Assembly: GCA_003545125.1 (NCBI GenBank)
Contig: DQCI01000169.1
Coordinates: 462-14,216 of the forward strand
Length of the DNA stretch: 13,755 nt
Direction: 5' to 3'
Source of the DNA: Paracoccaceae bacterium
GTDB taxonomy: Bacteria; Pseudomonadota; Alphaproteobacteria; Rhodobacterales; Rhodobacteraceae
The notes under the pieces were generated by a model that made no database searches, had not been told where the DNA came from, and worked only from the letters and a program-made list of their open reading frames with translations. A program made the position numbers and the translations under genes. Below are positions 1 through 7,004 of this stretch, piece after piece; position 1 is the stretch's first letter; every line of letters begins with the position of its first letter.

Positions 1-1
1 C

Positions 2-1318
2 CAAACACAGCCGCAACCGCCCCGCCGCCTGCGCTGCGCGATCTACACCCGCAAATCGAGCGAGGAAGGGCTCGACATGGAGTTCAACAGCCTCGACGCC
101 CAGCGGGAGGCCTGCGAGGCTTACATCGCCAGTCAAAAGGCTGAGGGCTGGGTCTGCCTGCGCGACAGATACGATGACGGCGGGTTCTCCGGCGGCACGC
201 TGGAACGCCCCGCTCTGAAGGACCTGATCGCCGACATCGAGGACGGGCTGATCGACATCGTCGTCGTCTATAAAATCGACCGCTTGTCCCGCGCGCTGAT
301 GGATTTCTCAAAGCTGGTCGAGATCTTCGACCGGCACGGCGTCACCTTTGTGTCCGTCACACAATCCTTTAATACGACGACATCCATGGGGCGCCTGACG
401 CTGAACATCCTGCTCAGCTTCGCCCAGTTCGAACGCGAGGTCATCGGCGAGCGGATCCGCGACAAGGTCGCCGCCTCGCGCAAGAAGGGCATCTGGATGG
501 GTGGACCGGTGCCGCTGGGCTACAACGTGAAGGACCGCAAGCTGATCGTGGACCCGGACGAGGCCGAGACGGTGCGGACGATCTTCACGCTCTATGCCCG
601 GTCCAGTTCTACGGCGGAGGTGATCCGCGAGTTGGACGCGCGCGCGATCCTTACCAAGACCGGTAGGCCTTACGACAAGACCTCGCTACTCAAGACCCTG
701 CACAACAAGGTCTATCGCGGCCTCGCTGTGCACAAGGGCACGGCTTATCCCGGCGAACACGACGCGATCATCGACGAGACGCTGTGGGACGACGTTCATC
801 ATGTAATAGCGAACAACCGCGTCAAACGGGTTGCCATTGCCAAGGAACCTTCACCGGCGCTGCTGCGCGGGCTGATCTTCACTGAGACCGGCGTGGCGAT
901 GACGCCTCATCACACCAAGAAGGGCACGCGACGCTATCGCTACTATGTCTCGATGGACGCGATCAAGAAACGGCCCAAGGCCGAGGTGCGCGGCCCGCAA
1001 CGGCTGCCCGGTGGCATGGTCGAGGATGCCGTGGTCGGTGAAATCCGCCGCCTGCTGCGCACCCCCGAGGTCGCCGCGCGGGTGTCGCGGACCCTTCGCA
1101 AGGATCGGCCAGACCTTGGCGAGGCAGACATCAGCGCGTCGCTCACCCAATTCGATGACATGTGGAAGGCGCTGATCCCGGCCGAGCAGGCGCGCGTCGT
1201 CAGGCTTCTGGTGGCGCGTGTCACCGCCAGCGAGGCCGGGCTGGCGGTTGATCTCCGCCATGAGGGCTTGGGCGCGGTTGCCGCACTTATGGCACCGGCC
1301 AAGCCGGAGGTGGCATGA
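2..1318 (+). CDS. Large serine recombinase, 5' end outside window
   Basis: Site-specific DNA recombinase of the large serine (resolvase/invertase plus recombinase domain) type, which cuts and rejoins att sites through a 5'-phosphoserine. The reading frame is open from base 2, and no ATG, GTG or TTG precedes the catalytic motif Y-T-R-K-S, whose serine codon is 56-58. The true start is therefore upstream of the window, and the ATG at 77 lies beyond the active-site serine. After the N-terminal catalytic domain (typical D-R-L-S-R and F-E-R-E segments, roughly codons 90-170 of the visible frame) comes a recombinase domain with the GGPVPLGY segment and a basic C-terminal region. The expected zinc-ribbon cysteines of many relatives are not obvious in the C-terminal half. 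The stop overlaps the next start (ATGA), so the two genes are probably one operon. Family assignment is firm. Whether it still serves an integrated phage or island is unknown. Confidence 0.95.
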   Translation, partial: QTQPQPPRRLRCAIYTRKSSEEGLDMEFNSLDAQREACEAYIASQKAEGWVCLRDRYDDGGFSGGTLERPALKDLIADIEDGLIDIVVVYKIDRLSRALMDFSKLVEIFDRHGVTFVSVTQSFNTTTSMGRLTLNILLSFAQFEREVIGERIRDKVAASRKKGIWMGGPVPLGYNVKDRKLIVDPDEAETVRTIFTLYARSSSTAEVIRELDARAILTKTGRPYDKTSLLKTLHNKVYRGLAVHKGTAYPGEHDAIIDETLWDDVHHVIANNRVKRVAIAKEPSPALLRGLIFTETGVAMTPHHTKKGTRRYRYYVSMDAIKKRPKAEVRGPQRLPGGMVEDAVVGEIRRLLRTPEVAARVSRTLRKDRPDLGEADISASLTQFDDMWKALIPAEQARVVRLLVARVTASEAGLAVDLRHEGLGAVAALMAPAKPEVA

Positions 1319-1698
1319 TGGCAGAGCCCGAAACCCTCCGCGTCCACATCCCGCTCACCCTGCGCAATCGCGGCGGCCGCCCCCGCATCCTGCCGCCCAA
1401 GGAAATCGAGGTGGCTATGGATCGCGGCCAGGATGCCCGCCTGCTGCGGGCCATCGGCCGCGCATGGGACTGGCGGCGCAGGCTGGAGCGCGGCGACGTC
1501 ACCACCATCGCCGATCTGGCAAGAGAGGAAGGCATCTCCGACCGCTATGTCAGCCGCGTGATCCGGCTGGCATGGCTCTCGCCATCAGTGCTCGAACGGT
1601 TGGTCCTGAGGCGCCAACCCACGGTGCTGTCGATCTTCGATCTCTGCGGCGTGGCGGAGCTGCCTTGGGCGGAGCAGCCGGAAAAGGTGTTTGACTGA
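1315..1698 (+). CDS. Small HTH protein coupled to the recombinase
   Basis: A 127-residue basic protein starting in the stop codon of the serine recombinase (ATGA, with a second ATG one codon later). The N-terminal 25 residues contain a Gly/Arg-rich stretch (NRGGRPRILPP). Residues about 62-92 (TTIADLAREEGISDRYVSRV and following) fit a helix-turn-helix DNA-binding unit, and the C-terminal tail is short and acidic at its end. I infer a DNA-binding accessory factor for the recombinase, for example a regulator or recombination directionality factor, because of the translational coupling. No catalytic motif is visible. Similar small HTH partners next to this recombinase type are familiar from alphaproteobacterial islands, but I cannot assign an experimentally known function. 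The gene ends 3 bases before the stop of the convergent gene on the other strand. Confidence 0.8.
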   Translation: MMAEPETLRVHIPLTLRNRGGRPRILPPKEIEVAMDRGQDARLLRAIGRAWDWRRRLERGDVTTIADLAREEGISDRYVSRVIRLAWLSPSVLERLVLRRQPTVLSIFDLCGVAELPWAEQPEKVFD

Positions 1699-1701
1699 GG
1701 T

Positions 1702-2532
1702 TCAGTGAAAGCTGGCCTGAAAACTCGTGGCGGTCAGCGACACGTGGGCGTCGAGCGGCCGGCGCAGTTCGAACGCCTTCGGCTCGCGTGCAAAGTGATA
1801 GAGCCGCATGAGGCACCAGTCCGCCCGCCGTTCGTCGGCAACAGCCAGCTCGTTCCGCGAAATATGGAATGGTGTGCGTTCCCAGCCGTTGGTCGTCTTC
1901 ACTTCGATCAGACGGGGCCGACCATCCGGCGCATAGCTGGCGATATCATACCCCGCGCCATCGCCATCCTCCTCCGAGACCCATCGCACCTTTGACGCAA
2001 GGTCAGATCGCCCGGAGCCAGCCAGCACCGCTTTCTCATGCGCCAGCGCGCGTTCCTCTCCCGCCCGACCAAGTGCGCGGTTGCGCTCATCACGCTCCGC
2101 CACATCGAATTTGCGGGCGGTGGCGATGGTTTGCTCAAGTTCAGCCGGAGGCGGCTGGTTGCTGAGCGTCGGGGGCGGTCCAATCCAAAGTTGAGCCGCC
2201 TCGTGGAGGCCCATCGCGGGCCGGTCCGGAATGCGGGACAGCCAGCCGGGGTTGAGTTCCAGCCAACGCGCCACCGCATCCTCTAGTGTGCCTTGGTAGT
2301 TTTGCGCGGGCTTGTAGCCGGGGATCCAGTCCTCTCCGAGTGCCTGGAGAACCGCGCTGATGTTCTGGTGCTTGAACTCAATCGAACTACGGTTGCGGTC
2401 GATCTGGGTCTGGAGATCGCGATTGTGCGCGGCTTTGATATAGGACTGGCCAGCAAAGTCCGCAGACAGCATCGCGAAGTAATCCGCGACGATCAGGTCA
2501 TTCTCTGCGTCTGTCCAAGGCCCGTTCGGCAT
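1702..2532 (-). CDS. DUF3883-like protein with PD-(D/E)XK-type core
   Basis: A 276-residue protein. The N-terminal part (about residues 5-85) contains WTDAEN, SIEFKHQNISAVLQ and GYKPAQNYQ segments typical of a domain often found in front of DUF3883 or restriction-like modules. The C-terminal part (about 150-260) matches DUF3883: G-E-E-R-A at 157-161, G-Y-D-I at 194-197 and I-E-V-K-T at 209-213. These supply E159, D196, E210 and K212 in the order of a PD-(D/E)XK nuclease-like active site. I infer a possible DNA-cutting or DNA-binding role such as restriction or defence, but no methyltransferase or helicase partner lies nearby. The start at the minus-strand ATG (2530-2532) is the only early Met and has a weak Shine-Dalgarno. 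It converges with the recombinase operon, with 3 bases between the two stop codons. Confidence 0.82.
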   Translation of the reverse strand: MPNGPWTDAENDLIVADYFAMLSADFAGQSYIKAAHNRDLQTQIDRNRSSIEFKHQNISAVLQALGEDWIPGYKPAQNYQGTLEDAVARWLELNPGWLSRIPDRPAMGLHEAAQLWIGPPPTLSNQPPPAELEQTIATARKFDVAERDERNRALGRAGEERALAHEKAVLAGSGRSDLASKVRWVSEEDGDGAGYDIASYAPDGRPRLIEVKTTNGWERTPFHISRNELAVADERRADWCLMRLYHFAREPKAFELRRPLDAHVSLTATSFQASFH

Positions 2533-2578
2533 GCTGCCAGGCTAGACACGCGAAAATCATTTGTCATCAGCAGTTTCG

Positions 2579-2606
2579 TCGGGGGAATGGGATGCGAACC
2601 CACACT
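2579..2606 (-). other. tRNA 3'-end-like fragment (T arm plus acceptor)
   Basis: Read on the minus strand, GTGGG-TTCGCAT-CCCAT forms a complete 5-bp T stem (four Watson-Crick pairs and one G-T) with a 7-base T loop. It is followed by TCCCCCG-A, which looks like an acceptor strand plus discriminator. No matching 5' acceptor (CGGGGGA) or consistent anticodon arm was found upstream on that strand, and the next three bases are CGA rather than CCA. It is therefore not an intact tRNA gene. It may be a tRNA remnant left by integration at a tRNA 3' end, or chance. Confidence 0.35.
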
Positions 2607-2872
2607 AGAAATCCGCCGATTTACGCTGGCATCCCGAGCAAAGCGCCTACCGCGTGTTCCGTCTATGTTGCCATCGATGTCGTTCGGAACGCGCGCTTGG
2701 GTTTTGGCGGAGTTCGGTAGCAGGGCATTGAAAGGTAACGAGAAAACGAGACCGAACCGAAAAAGGTGAGGTTCGCCCAAACTGAGACTGAGGGACATTC
2801 TGAGCCCAAACTCAGCTAGGAAGCGCGTCTAAGAGGTTCGGTCGGTTCCCGCAAACCCCTTTGATAACACGG

Positions 2873-2896
2873 AAAAATCCGTCCCCGTCAGGGCGG
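2873..2896 (-). terminator. Possible rho-independent terminator (minus strand)
   Basis: On the minus strand CCGCCC-TGACG-GGGACGG can pair as six G-C pairs with one bulged A, and is followed directly by ATTTTT. It lies about 26 nt downstream of the tRNA-3'-end-like fragment on the same strand, which is where a tRNA gene terminator would be expected. The stem is short, so confidence is modest. Confidence 0.4.
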
Positions 2897-2921
2897 TGTC
2901 ACTGGTTCGCAATGGGGATAA

Positions 2922-2944
2922 TGGCGGACCGAACGGGATTCGAA
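2922..2944 (-). other. tRNA 3'-end-like att core candidate
   Basis: The minus strand reads TTCGAAT, CCCGT, TCGGTCC, G, CCA: a T loop, the 3' half of a T stem, an acceptor strand, a discriminator and an encoded CCA. The 5' half of the T stem is not complementary (GAGGT instead of about ACGGG), so the match to a tRNA begins abruptly at the T loop. That is the usual crossover position of tRNA-targeting integrases. With a terminator-like hairpin just downstream, this fits a 3' tRNA fragment at the edge of an integrated element lying to the right. The full tRNA is not in the window. Confidence 0.4.
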
Positions 2945-2996
2945 ACCTCGCTTCGGAAATCGCCTCCCCACAGCTTATAACGAGGCCGAGTCCGCC
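2923..2996 (-). other. 74-nt structured segment closed by a 7-bp stem
   Basis: GGCGGAC (2923-2929) and GTCCGCC (2990-2996) are perfectly complementary. Inside, on the minus strand, GCCTC pairs with GAGGC, and GATT-TC-CGAA pairs with TTCG-AATC around a 7-nt loop with one two-base bulge. The length equals that of a tRNA, but the D and anticodon arms do not fit a tRNA (no proper D stem, no T33-anticodon loop). It may be a degenerate tRNA, a small RNA or a recombination site. It overlaps the tRNA-3'-end-like fragment. Confidence 0.35.
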
Positions 2997-3009
2997 TTGT
3001 AAAAAACTC

Positions 3010-3047
3010 AGGTCAGGCAATTCTGAAATACGAAAATTGCCTGACCT
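3010..3047. repeat. 13-bp perfect inverted repeat, minus-strand terminator-like
   Basis: AGGTCAGGCAATT (3010-3022) and AATTGCCTGACCT (3035-3047) are exact inverted copies separated by 12 bases. On the minus strand the stem is followed by GAGTTTTTT, matching a rho-independent terminator for leftward transcription. On the plus strand only three T follow. Because no leftward gene ends here and the AlpA-like gene begins 66 bases to the right, it may instead be an operator or an insulator at the left edge of the replication module. Confidence 0.65.
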
Positions 3048-3112
3048 TTCATAAGGCGATCTGTCCCTGAATGCTCGTGAATGAACACATGAGCCGTAAA
3101 GGACACAACGCG

Positions 3113-3328
3113 ATGGAAGTTACCGACACCCAGGCCTTTTCGGATCGACTACTCCCGTTCGCACAGGCCCGCGGTCTGGTCGGCATCAGCCGTAGCCAGA
3201 TCTACGTCCTCCTCGAGAAGGGGGAATTCCCCAAACCTGTAAAGGTAGGCAGAACCAACTACTTCTCCGCGAACGAACTGCAGGCGTGGATTGAGAAGAG
3301 GTTGTCGCAGAGGACCGATGGGCAATGA
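3113..3328 (+). CDS. AlpA-like HTH regulator / excisionase
   Basis: A small DNA-binding protein of the AlpA / MerR-like excisionase type common in prophages and integrated islands. A helix-turn-helix (about residues 17-32 of the 71-residue form, containing GLVGISRSQIYVLLEKG) is followed by the diagnostic wing F-P-K-P-V-K-V-G-R-T-N-Y-F and the helix A-N-E-L-Q-A-W-I. I chose the ATG at 3113 because AAAGGA lies 9 bases upstream. An in-frame ATG at 3071 would give 85 residues but has no good ribosome binding site. The stop overlaps the start of the primase-helicase gene (ATGA at 3325-3328), so the two are co-expressed. The likely role is transcriptional control of the module or assistance in excision, which is inferred from the family. 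Confidence 0.9.
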   Translation: MEVTDTQAFSDRLLPFAQARGLVGISRSQIYVLLEKGEFPKPVKVGRTNYFSANELQAWIEKRLSQRTDGQ

Positions 3329-5643
3329 ACATATTCGCCCAAAGCACCACCGGGGTTTTGCCGACCGGATCCGTTTGGGATCTTGCGAAGGCCGAGCGCA
3401 ATTGGCTCGTCTACAAGCTCGTCCCACAGGAAGGACGGAAACCGAAGAAGATCCCGCAAACCCTAGACGGGCGGAACACTGGCCCAAAAGCCGCGGCCCA
3501 ACAGACATTCGACGAGGCATGCGAAAACGCGAATCGCCTCGGTGAAGGTTTTGGCATCGGCTACCTCCCGAGCGCGCGCAGTGCGATGGTCTGCGTCGAT
3601 TTTGACGGCGTCCTCGAGCACGGCGCGGTCATCGAACCGGATCTGCCTGAATTCGCTTCCTACGCGGAAACGAGCCCATCCCGGACCGGCCTGCATGTCC
3701 TTGTTGCCCGGCCGGCCAATATTGAACCATTCACCTTTGACGACGGCAACGACTGGGTCGGGTTCATCGGCTCGGACAGCAAGTTCTTCACTGTTTCTCT
3801 GGACCAATGGGGGCAGGTCAGCGAAATCACCGAGGACCGGGCCCTCGTCGAATGGGTCCTCGGCCGGCACCGAGTAGCGCGCGAGGCAGAGGCGGAAAAA
3901 AGCGCGGAGCGGGCCAAGCAGTGGGATGACCTGCGCAAGCTGCAGCGTCAGGACCAGAACCTGCACTGGTTCTACCGCATGCCGATCGACCTCCGCGCGA
4001 AATGTGCGAAAGAAATGCTTGCTCATCTGCCACCCCAATACGCCAAGGGCTACGACACCTGGATCGAAGTCGGCATGGCACTGAAGCTCGCCGACGAATG
4101 CATGGAACTTTTCGGCGTATGGGACGAGTGGTCGCGGACAGCGCCTAACTACGACGGCCGTACCGACGAGAAGTGGTCGAGTTTCGCAGCGAACCTGGAC
4201 AAGGCGGAGGGGCGAGTCACCGTCCGTACGATCATCAAGTGGGCCGAAAAGTACGGTTGGGACCCGACGCCTTGGGAACACGTTGCCCTTGAGGATCAGG
4301 TTGTCGACGTCTCCGAAGCATTTGACACCAAGGTAGCCGCAAAGGCGAAAATCGAAAGCCGCGACGAACACCCAACGGGCGAAATAGGCAAGAAACGCGC
4401 CGACCTCGGGGGATCTCCCACTCGCCGCGATCTTACGCGCCCGGGTGGTCTGGTCGAGGAATTGGCCGATTTCGGTGAGGCCCATAGCTCCCGGGACACT
4501 CGAATCCCCGCCATCGCCGGCGCTTTGGCGGCCGTCAGCGCGCTGACACAGCGCCGCTACATCGTGTCGACGCCCGGGTTTCTGACTTCCCCGGGGCTGC
4601 AGGTCGTCTTCGTCGCGGAGACCGGCGTCGGAAAAGAGGGGGCTCGGGATATCATCTACGCGATCTGCGCGCTTCAAGAGGATATTGGTCTGGCCGACAG
4701 TTACGCGAGCGCGCCGGCCCTTCACCTCGCGTTGAACAATCGACCCACCCAGCTCTGGGCCAACGACGAGTTTGGGCGGTTCCTGAAATCCGCATCGCAG
4801 GCCAAGACCGGGGCCAACGACTACGGGGTCATAACGATGTCGATGAAACTGCACACGATGTTCAACAAGTTCCTGCCAGAGAAGGTCTACTCCAGCAACG
4901 GCAACCGAGCTCGCGTGGATCACCCGCTCCTCGTCGCAATGCACACGACCACGCCCAAAGCGCTTTATGACTCGATGGATGCCGACACGGTCGTCGACGG
5001 CATGCTGGGGCGCTGCCTCGTCGTGCAAGAGAAGGGCCGCCCGAAGCTGCGGCCTTTGGATGAGCTTCGCTCGGACCCGCTGCCGGACCGCCTACAGCAA
5101 CGCCTCAAAGGTTTGCACGACGCGGTCAGGGACAAGTTGGGGATGCTCAAGGCCGGCTGGGGCGACACCGTCCAAGGTGTGGCGCTTACCGAGACGCCCT
5201 TACACTTTGGCGGCTCGCGAAAGTGGTTCATCTGCCCGAAATGCCGCGAGCGCCGAGGCGTTTTGTATGTGCACAAGCGGATCGCTTGCCGGAAGTGCTT
5301 CGACCTCGCCTACGCGAGCCAGTATGAGCCCGCCGCCGACCGCATGCGCCGCCAGCTCCTCAAAATCCGTAAAGTCATCGGCGCCGGTATGGAAATTGGC
5401 GGGCCTTTCAGCCCGCCGCCACGGGGCATGTCGATCCGGCGCTGGAAGGCGCTTATCGAGGCGTACATCGAGCTGCGGGACGATTACTACCACGAAATGG
5501 AGAAGCCACGACGCTGGCGCAACGAGGCGCCGAAGTCCGAGCATTGGAAGCTCAGCGAACGAGTTCCTGCATCAAGTCTGAACGGACCGAAACTCAAGTC
5601 TTCGGTACTCTACTACAATCCACCTCATTCGGGAGATGGGTGA
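3325..5643 (+). CDS. Primase / DUF3987-like ATPase fused to zinc ribbon
   Basis: A 772-residue replication protein. Residues about 25-180 form an archaeo-eukaryotic-type primase-polymerase domain: V-D-F-D-G at 91-95 gives the metal-binding D92 and D94, S-R-T-G-L-H ends at H124, and a later F-F-T-V-S segment fits the third motif. Residues about 225-312 resemble a PriCT-type primase C-terminal domain. Residues about 372-600 are a DUF3987-like P-loop ATPase with Walker A A-E-T-G-V-G-K-E (431-438), Walker B L-W-A-N-D-E (477-482) and a conserved R563. From about residue 610 the protein changes to a different family: H-F-G-G-S-R-K-W-F, then a zinc ribbon with CPKC (637-640) and CRKC (655-658), and a basic helical tail. 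The zinc-ribbon part normally forms a separate small mobile-element protein, so this looks like an in-frame gene fusion. The role is probably priming and unwinding for a plasmid, phage or island. Confidence 0.88.
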   Translation: MNIFAQSTTGVLPTGSVWDLAKAERNWLVYKLVPQEGRKPKKIPQTLDGRNTGPKAAAQQTFDEACENANRLGEGFGIGYLPSARSAMVCVDFDGVLEHGAVIEPDLPEFASYAETSPSRTGLHVLVARPANIEPFTFDDGNDWVGFIGSDSKFFTVSLDQWGQVSEITEDRALVEWVLGRHRVAREAEAEKSAERAKQWDDLRKLQRQDQNLHWFYRMPIDLRAKCAKEMLAHLPPQYAKGYDTWIEVGMALKLADECMELFGVWDEWSRTAPNYDGRTDEKWSSFAANLDKAEGRVTVRTIIKWAEKYGWDPTPWEHVALEDQVVDVSEAFDTKVAAKAKIESRDEHPTGEIGKKRADLGGSPTRRDLTRPGGLVEELADFGEAHSSRDTRIPAIAGALAAVSALTQRRYIVSTPGFLTSPGLQVVFVAETGVGKEGARDIIYAICALQEDIGLADSYASAPALHLALNNRPTQLWANDEFGRFLKSASQAKTGANDYGVITMSMKLHTMFNKFLPEKVYSSNGNRARVDHPLLVAMHTTTPKALYDSMDADTVVDGMLGRCLVVQEKGRPKLRPLDELRSDPLPDRLQQRLKGLHDAVRDKLGMLKAGWGDTVQGVALTETPLHFGGSRKWFICPKCRERRGVLYVHKRIACRKCFDLAYASQYEPAADRMRRQLLKIRKVIGAGMEIGGPFSPPPRGMSIRRWKALIEAYIELRDDYYHEMEKPRRWRNEAPKSEHWKLSERVPASSLNGPKLKSSVLYYNPPHSGDG

Positions 5644-5725
5644 CATCAACGCCACCTCCAATGCTCGATTTCCCCAAGAGCCGGTCGTTAGTCTGCTGCG
5701 CAGCGCCAGAAGCGCTCCTCATGGG

Positions 5726-6265
5726 CTAGACCCGGCTGATGGTACTCGGCGAGACATTGTAGGTGCGCGCGATTTCACGGACACTCTCGCCCTTGCCCTT
5801 GCGCTCACGAACCTCGGCCTGCTGGTGCGGCGTCAACTTGAACGGCCGCCCGAGGCTTCTGCCGGCTGCCTTTGCCTGCGCCCGACCCTCGGCGGTCCGG
5901 GCTCGGATGAGATCCCGCTCGAACTCCGCGATGCCGCCCAGCACTGTGAGCATCAGCCGGCCTGTCGAGGTCGTAGTATCCGCCCAGACCTCGGCCAGCG
6001 AGCGGAACTCAGAACCCGCCTCGGAAACCCGCTCCACAATGTTGAGTAGGTCGCGCGTCGACCGCGCGAGGCGGTCCAGCCTCGTGACGACCAAGGTGTC
6101 GCCCTCCTTCAAGCTCCCCAGGCAAAGCTCCAGCTGGCGCCGCTTGGCCTGAGCACCGCTGACTTTCTCAGAGAAGAGTTTCTCAACACCCACCGCCTCG
6201 AGCGCAGTCTTCTGCGCCGCGAGGCTCTGGCCGTTGGTGCTGACGCGTGCATACCCGTAGATCAT
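5726..6265 (-). CDS. Tn3-type small serine resolvase
   Basis: A 179-residue resolvase/invertase that resolves cointegrates or inverts DNA at paired sites. The N-terminal catalytic domain begins Y-A-R-V-S with nucleophile S9, followed by T-R-L-D-R-L-A-R (61-68) and the E-F-E-R-D helix. The G-R-P hinge is at 139-141. The C-terminal helix-turn-helix (about 158-178) contains S-V-R-E-I-A-R-T-Y-N-V-S-P-S-T-I-S-R. The length is complete for the family (about 180-190). No Tn3-like transposase or 38-bp terminal repeat is seen, so it is an orphan or the remnant of a transposon. It converges on the primase-helicase gene, with 82 bases between the two stop codons. The upstream inverted repeats at 6279-6348 could be its res site. 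Confidence 0.95.
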   Translation of the reverse strand: MIYGYARVSTNGQSLAAQKTALEAVGVEKLFSEKVSGAQAKRRQLELCLGSLKEGDTLVVTRLDRLARSTRDLLNIVERVSEAGSEFRSLAEVWADTTTSTGRLMLTVLGGIAEFERDLIRARTAEGRAQAKAAGRSLGRPFKLTPHQQAEVRERKGKGESVREIARTYNVSPSTISRV

Positions 6266-7004
6266 ACCTCACATTTAGTGACGGACTTATGCGTCATTCA
6301 AGGGGTTGAAATTGTTTGGTGCTAGATCTGTTGCATAAGTCATGACTTGTGATGCACGGCGTTCCGCGGCGCAACTCCAGCGGAAGCGGACATTGGGGCA
6401 CGCCGCAGCGAAGATGGTGACGGCAACGACCGAGTTGCGGACCTTCCCCGCCGATCAGCCCTATGTCGCGGACGGCTGGTGTCCGCGTTTCGCGGCCATG
6501 CAAAGCGTCGTCTGGGACGGCTTCCGGGCGTTGGCAGCAGAGGCGAGGTGGTCGAGCCACGACACAGAGAGCCAACCTTCGATCCGCGGGAAACGGGAAA
6601 CGGGAACGTTGCTCCGCTCGGCCACATTACCGTTCCAGCACCGACACAATCGCTGCTGGAAATCGCAACGTTTTTCGCGACGTGAACGACGTGGTCGTTC
6701 GCTGAAAACGAGCGACGACCAGGCAACCAAGCTGCGGGTAGACACAAACACGCTGGTGAGCCGTTTGTGAAGCCCCGCGCTGAATTGGCACCTGCGACCT
6801 GACTGTTCCGGAGCCGACTCCCAAGGATCGTGTTGCGGCGAGCCAGACAGATCTTTCCGGTCCCGTCAGACCTCGAGCCGGGCGCGCGGAGATCACTGGG
6901 TTTACCGCAACACCCTGCTCGAACGCCGGAATGTGCTTGGCCAAGCATCCTGTCACCCATAGCGCGCCGTGGAGCGGCTGTTGGTGTCTCGTGGAATGAA
7001 TGCC
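6266..7004. other. Gene-free region upstream of resolvase
   Basis: Open frames exist on both strands, but none has recognisable domains, a good start site or a plausible composition (Arg/Ser/Pro-rich shadow-like translations). Besides the res-like repeats it contains a short tandem repeat of GGGAAAC (6589-6608, three units, the last imperfect) and a hairpin GAACGAC-GTG-GTCGTTC (6684-6700). It probably separates the resolvase unit from the envelope genes. Decayed coding sequence cannot be excluded. Confidence 0.5.
6279..6348. promoter_or_regulatory. Candidate res site of the resolvase
   Basis: Within 85 bases upstream of the resolvase start there are nested inverted repeats. TGACG (6279-6283) faces CGTCA (6292-6296). 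GACTTATGC (6284-6292) is the exact inverted copy of GCATAAGTC (6333-6341). The perfect 12-base palindrome AAGTCATGACTT is at 6337-6348. Resolvases of this type bind dimeric subsites next to their own gene, which also autoregulates it. The position and symmetry fit, but subsite spacing was not verified. Confidence 0.45.

Larger units (their letters stand above)
2533..3112. other. Gene-free boundary region with structured DNA
   Basis: No open frame here has convincing coding character. The stretch separates the recombinase/DUF3883 block from the replication module. It holds two sequences resembling tRNA 3' ends on the minus strand, a terminator-like hairpin, a 74-nt structured segment and a 13-bp perfect inverted repeat, each listed separately. 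It also holds a repeated word, GACCGAAC, at 2750-2757 and 2927-2934, with an inverted copy at 2836-2843, and a 9-base direct repeat GCCCAAACT at 2775-2783 and 2804-2812. This mixture is what a mobile-element junction or decayed attachment region looks like, but no exact duplicated att pair could be demonstrated inside the window. Confidence 0.6.

Noticed and set aside
2750..2934. Word GACCGAAC twice plus one inverted copy
   Set aside because: An 8-9 base repeat can arise by chance in GC-rich DNA. It was noted only as part of the boundary region and not called as iterons.
3463..5028. Long minus-strand open frame opposite the primase-helicase
   Set aside because: It is a codon-bias shadow of the well-supported plus-strand gene and shows no domains.
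6325..6348. TGTTGCATAAGTC resembling the ends of IS6-family elements
   Set aside because: Only a short match, with no transposase and no second inverted end nearby. The symmetry is better explained as resolvase sites.
6589..6608. Short tandem repeat of GGGAAAC
   Set aside because: Three units only, one imperfect; too short to be a CRISPR, iteron array or other functional repeat.
6342..6770. Plus-strand 142-codon frame after the res-like repeats
   Set aside because: It has no ribosome binding site and no recognised family, and competing frames on the other strand are equally long.
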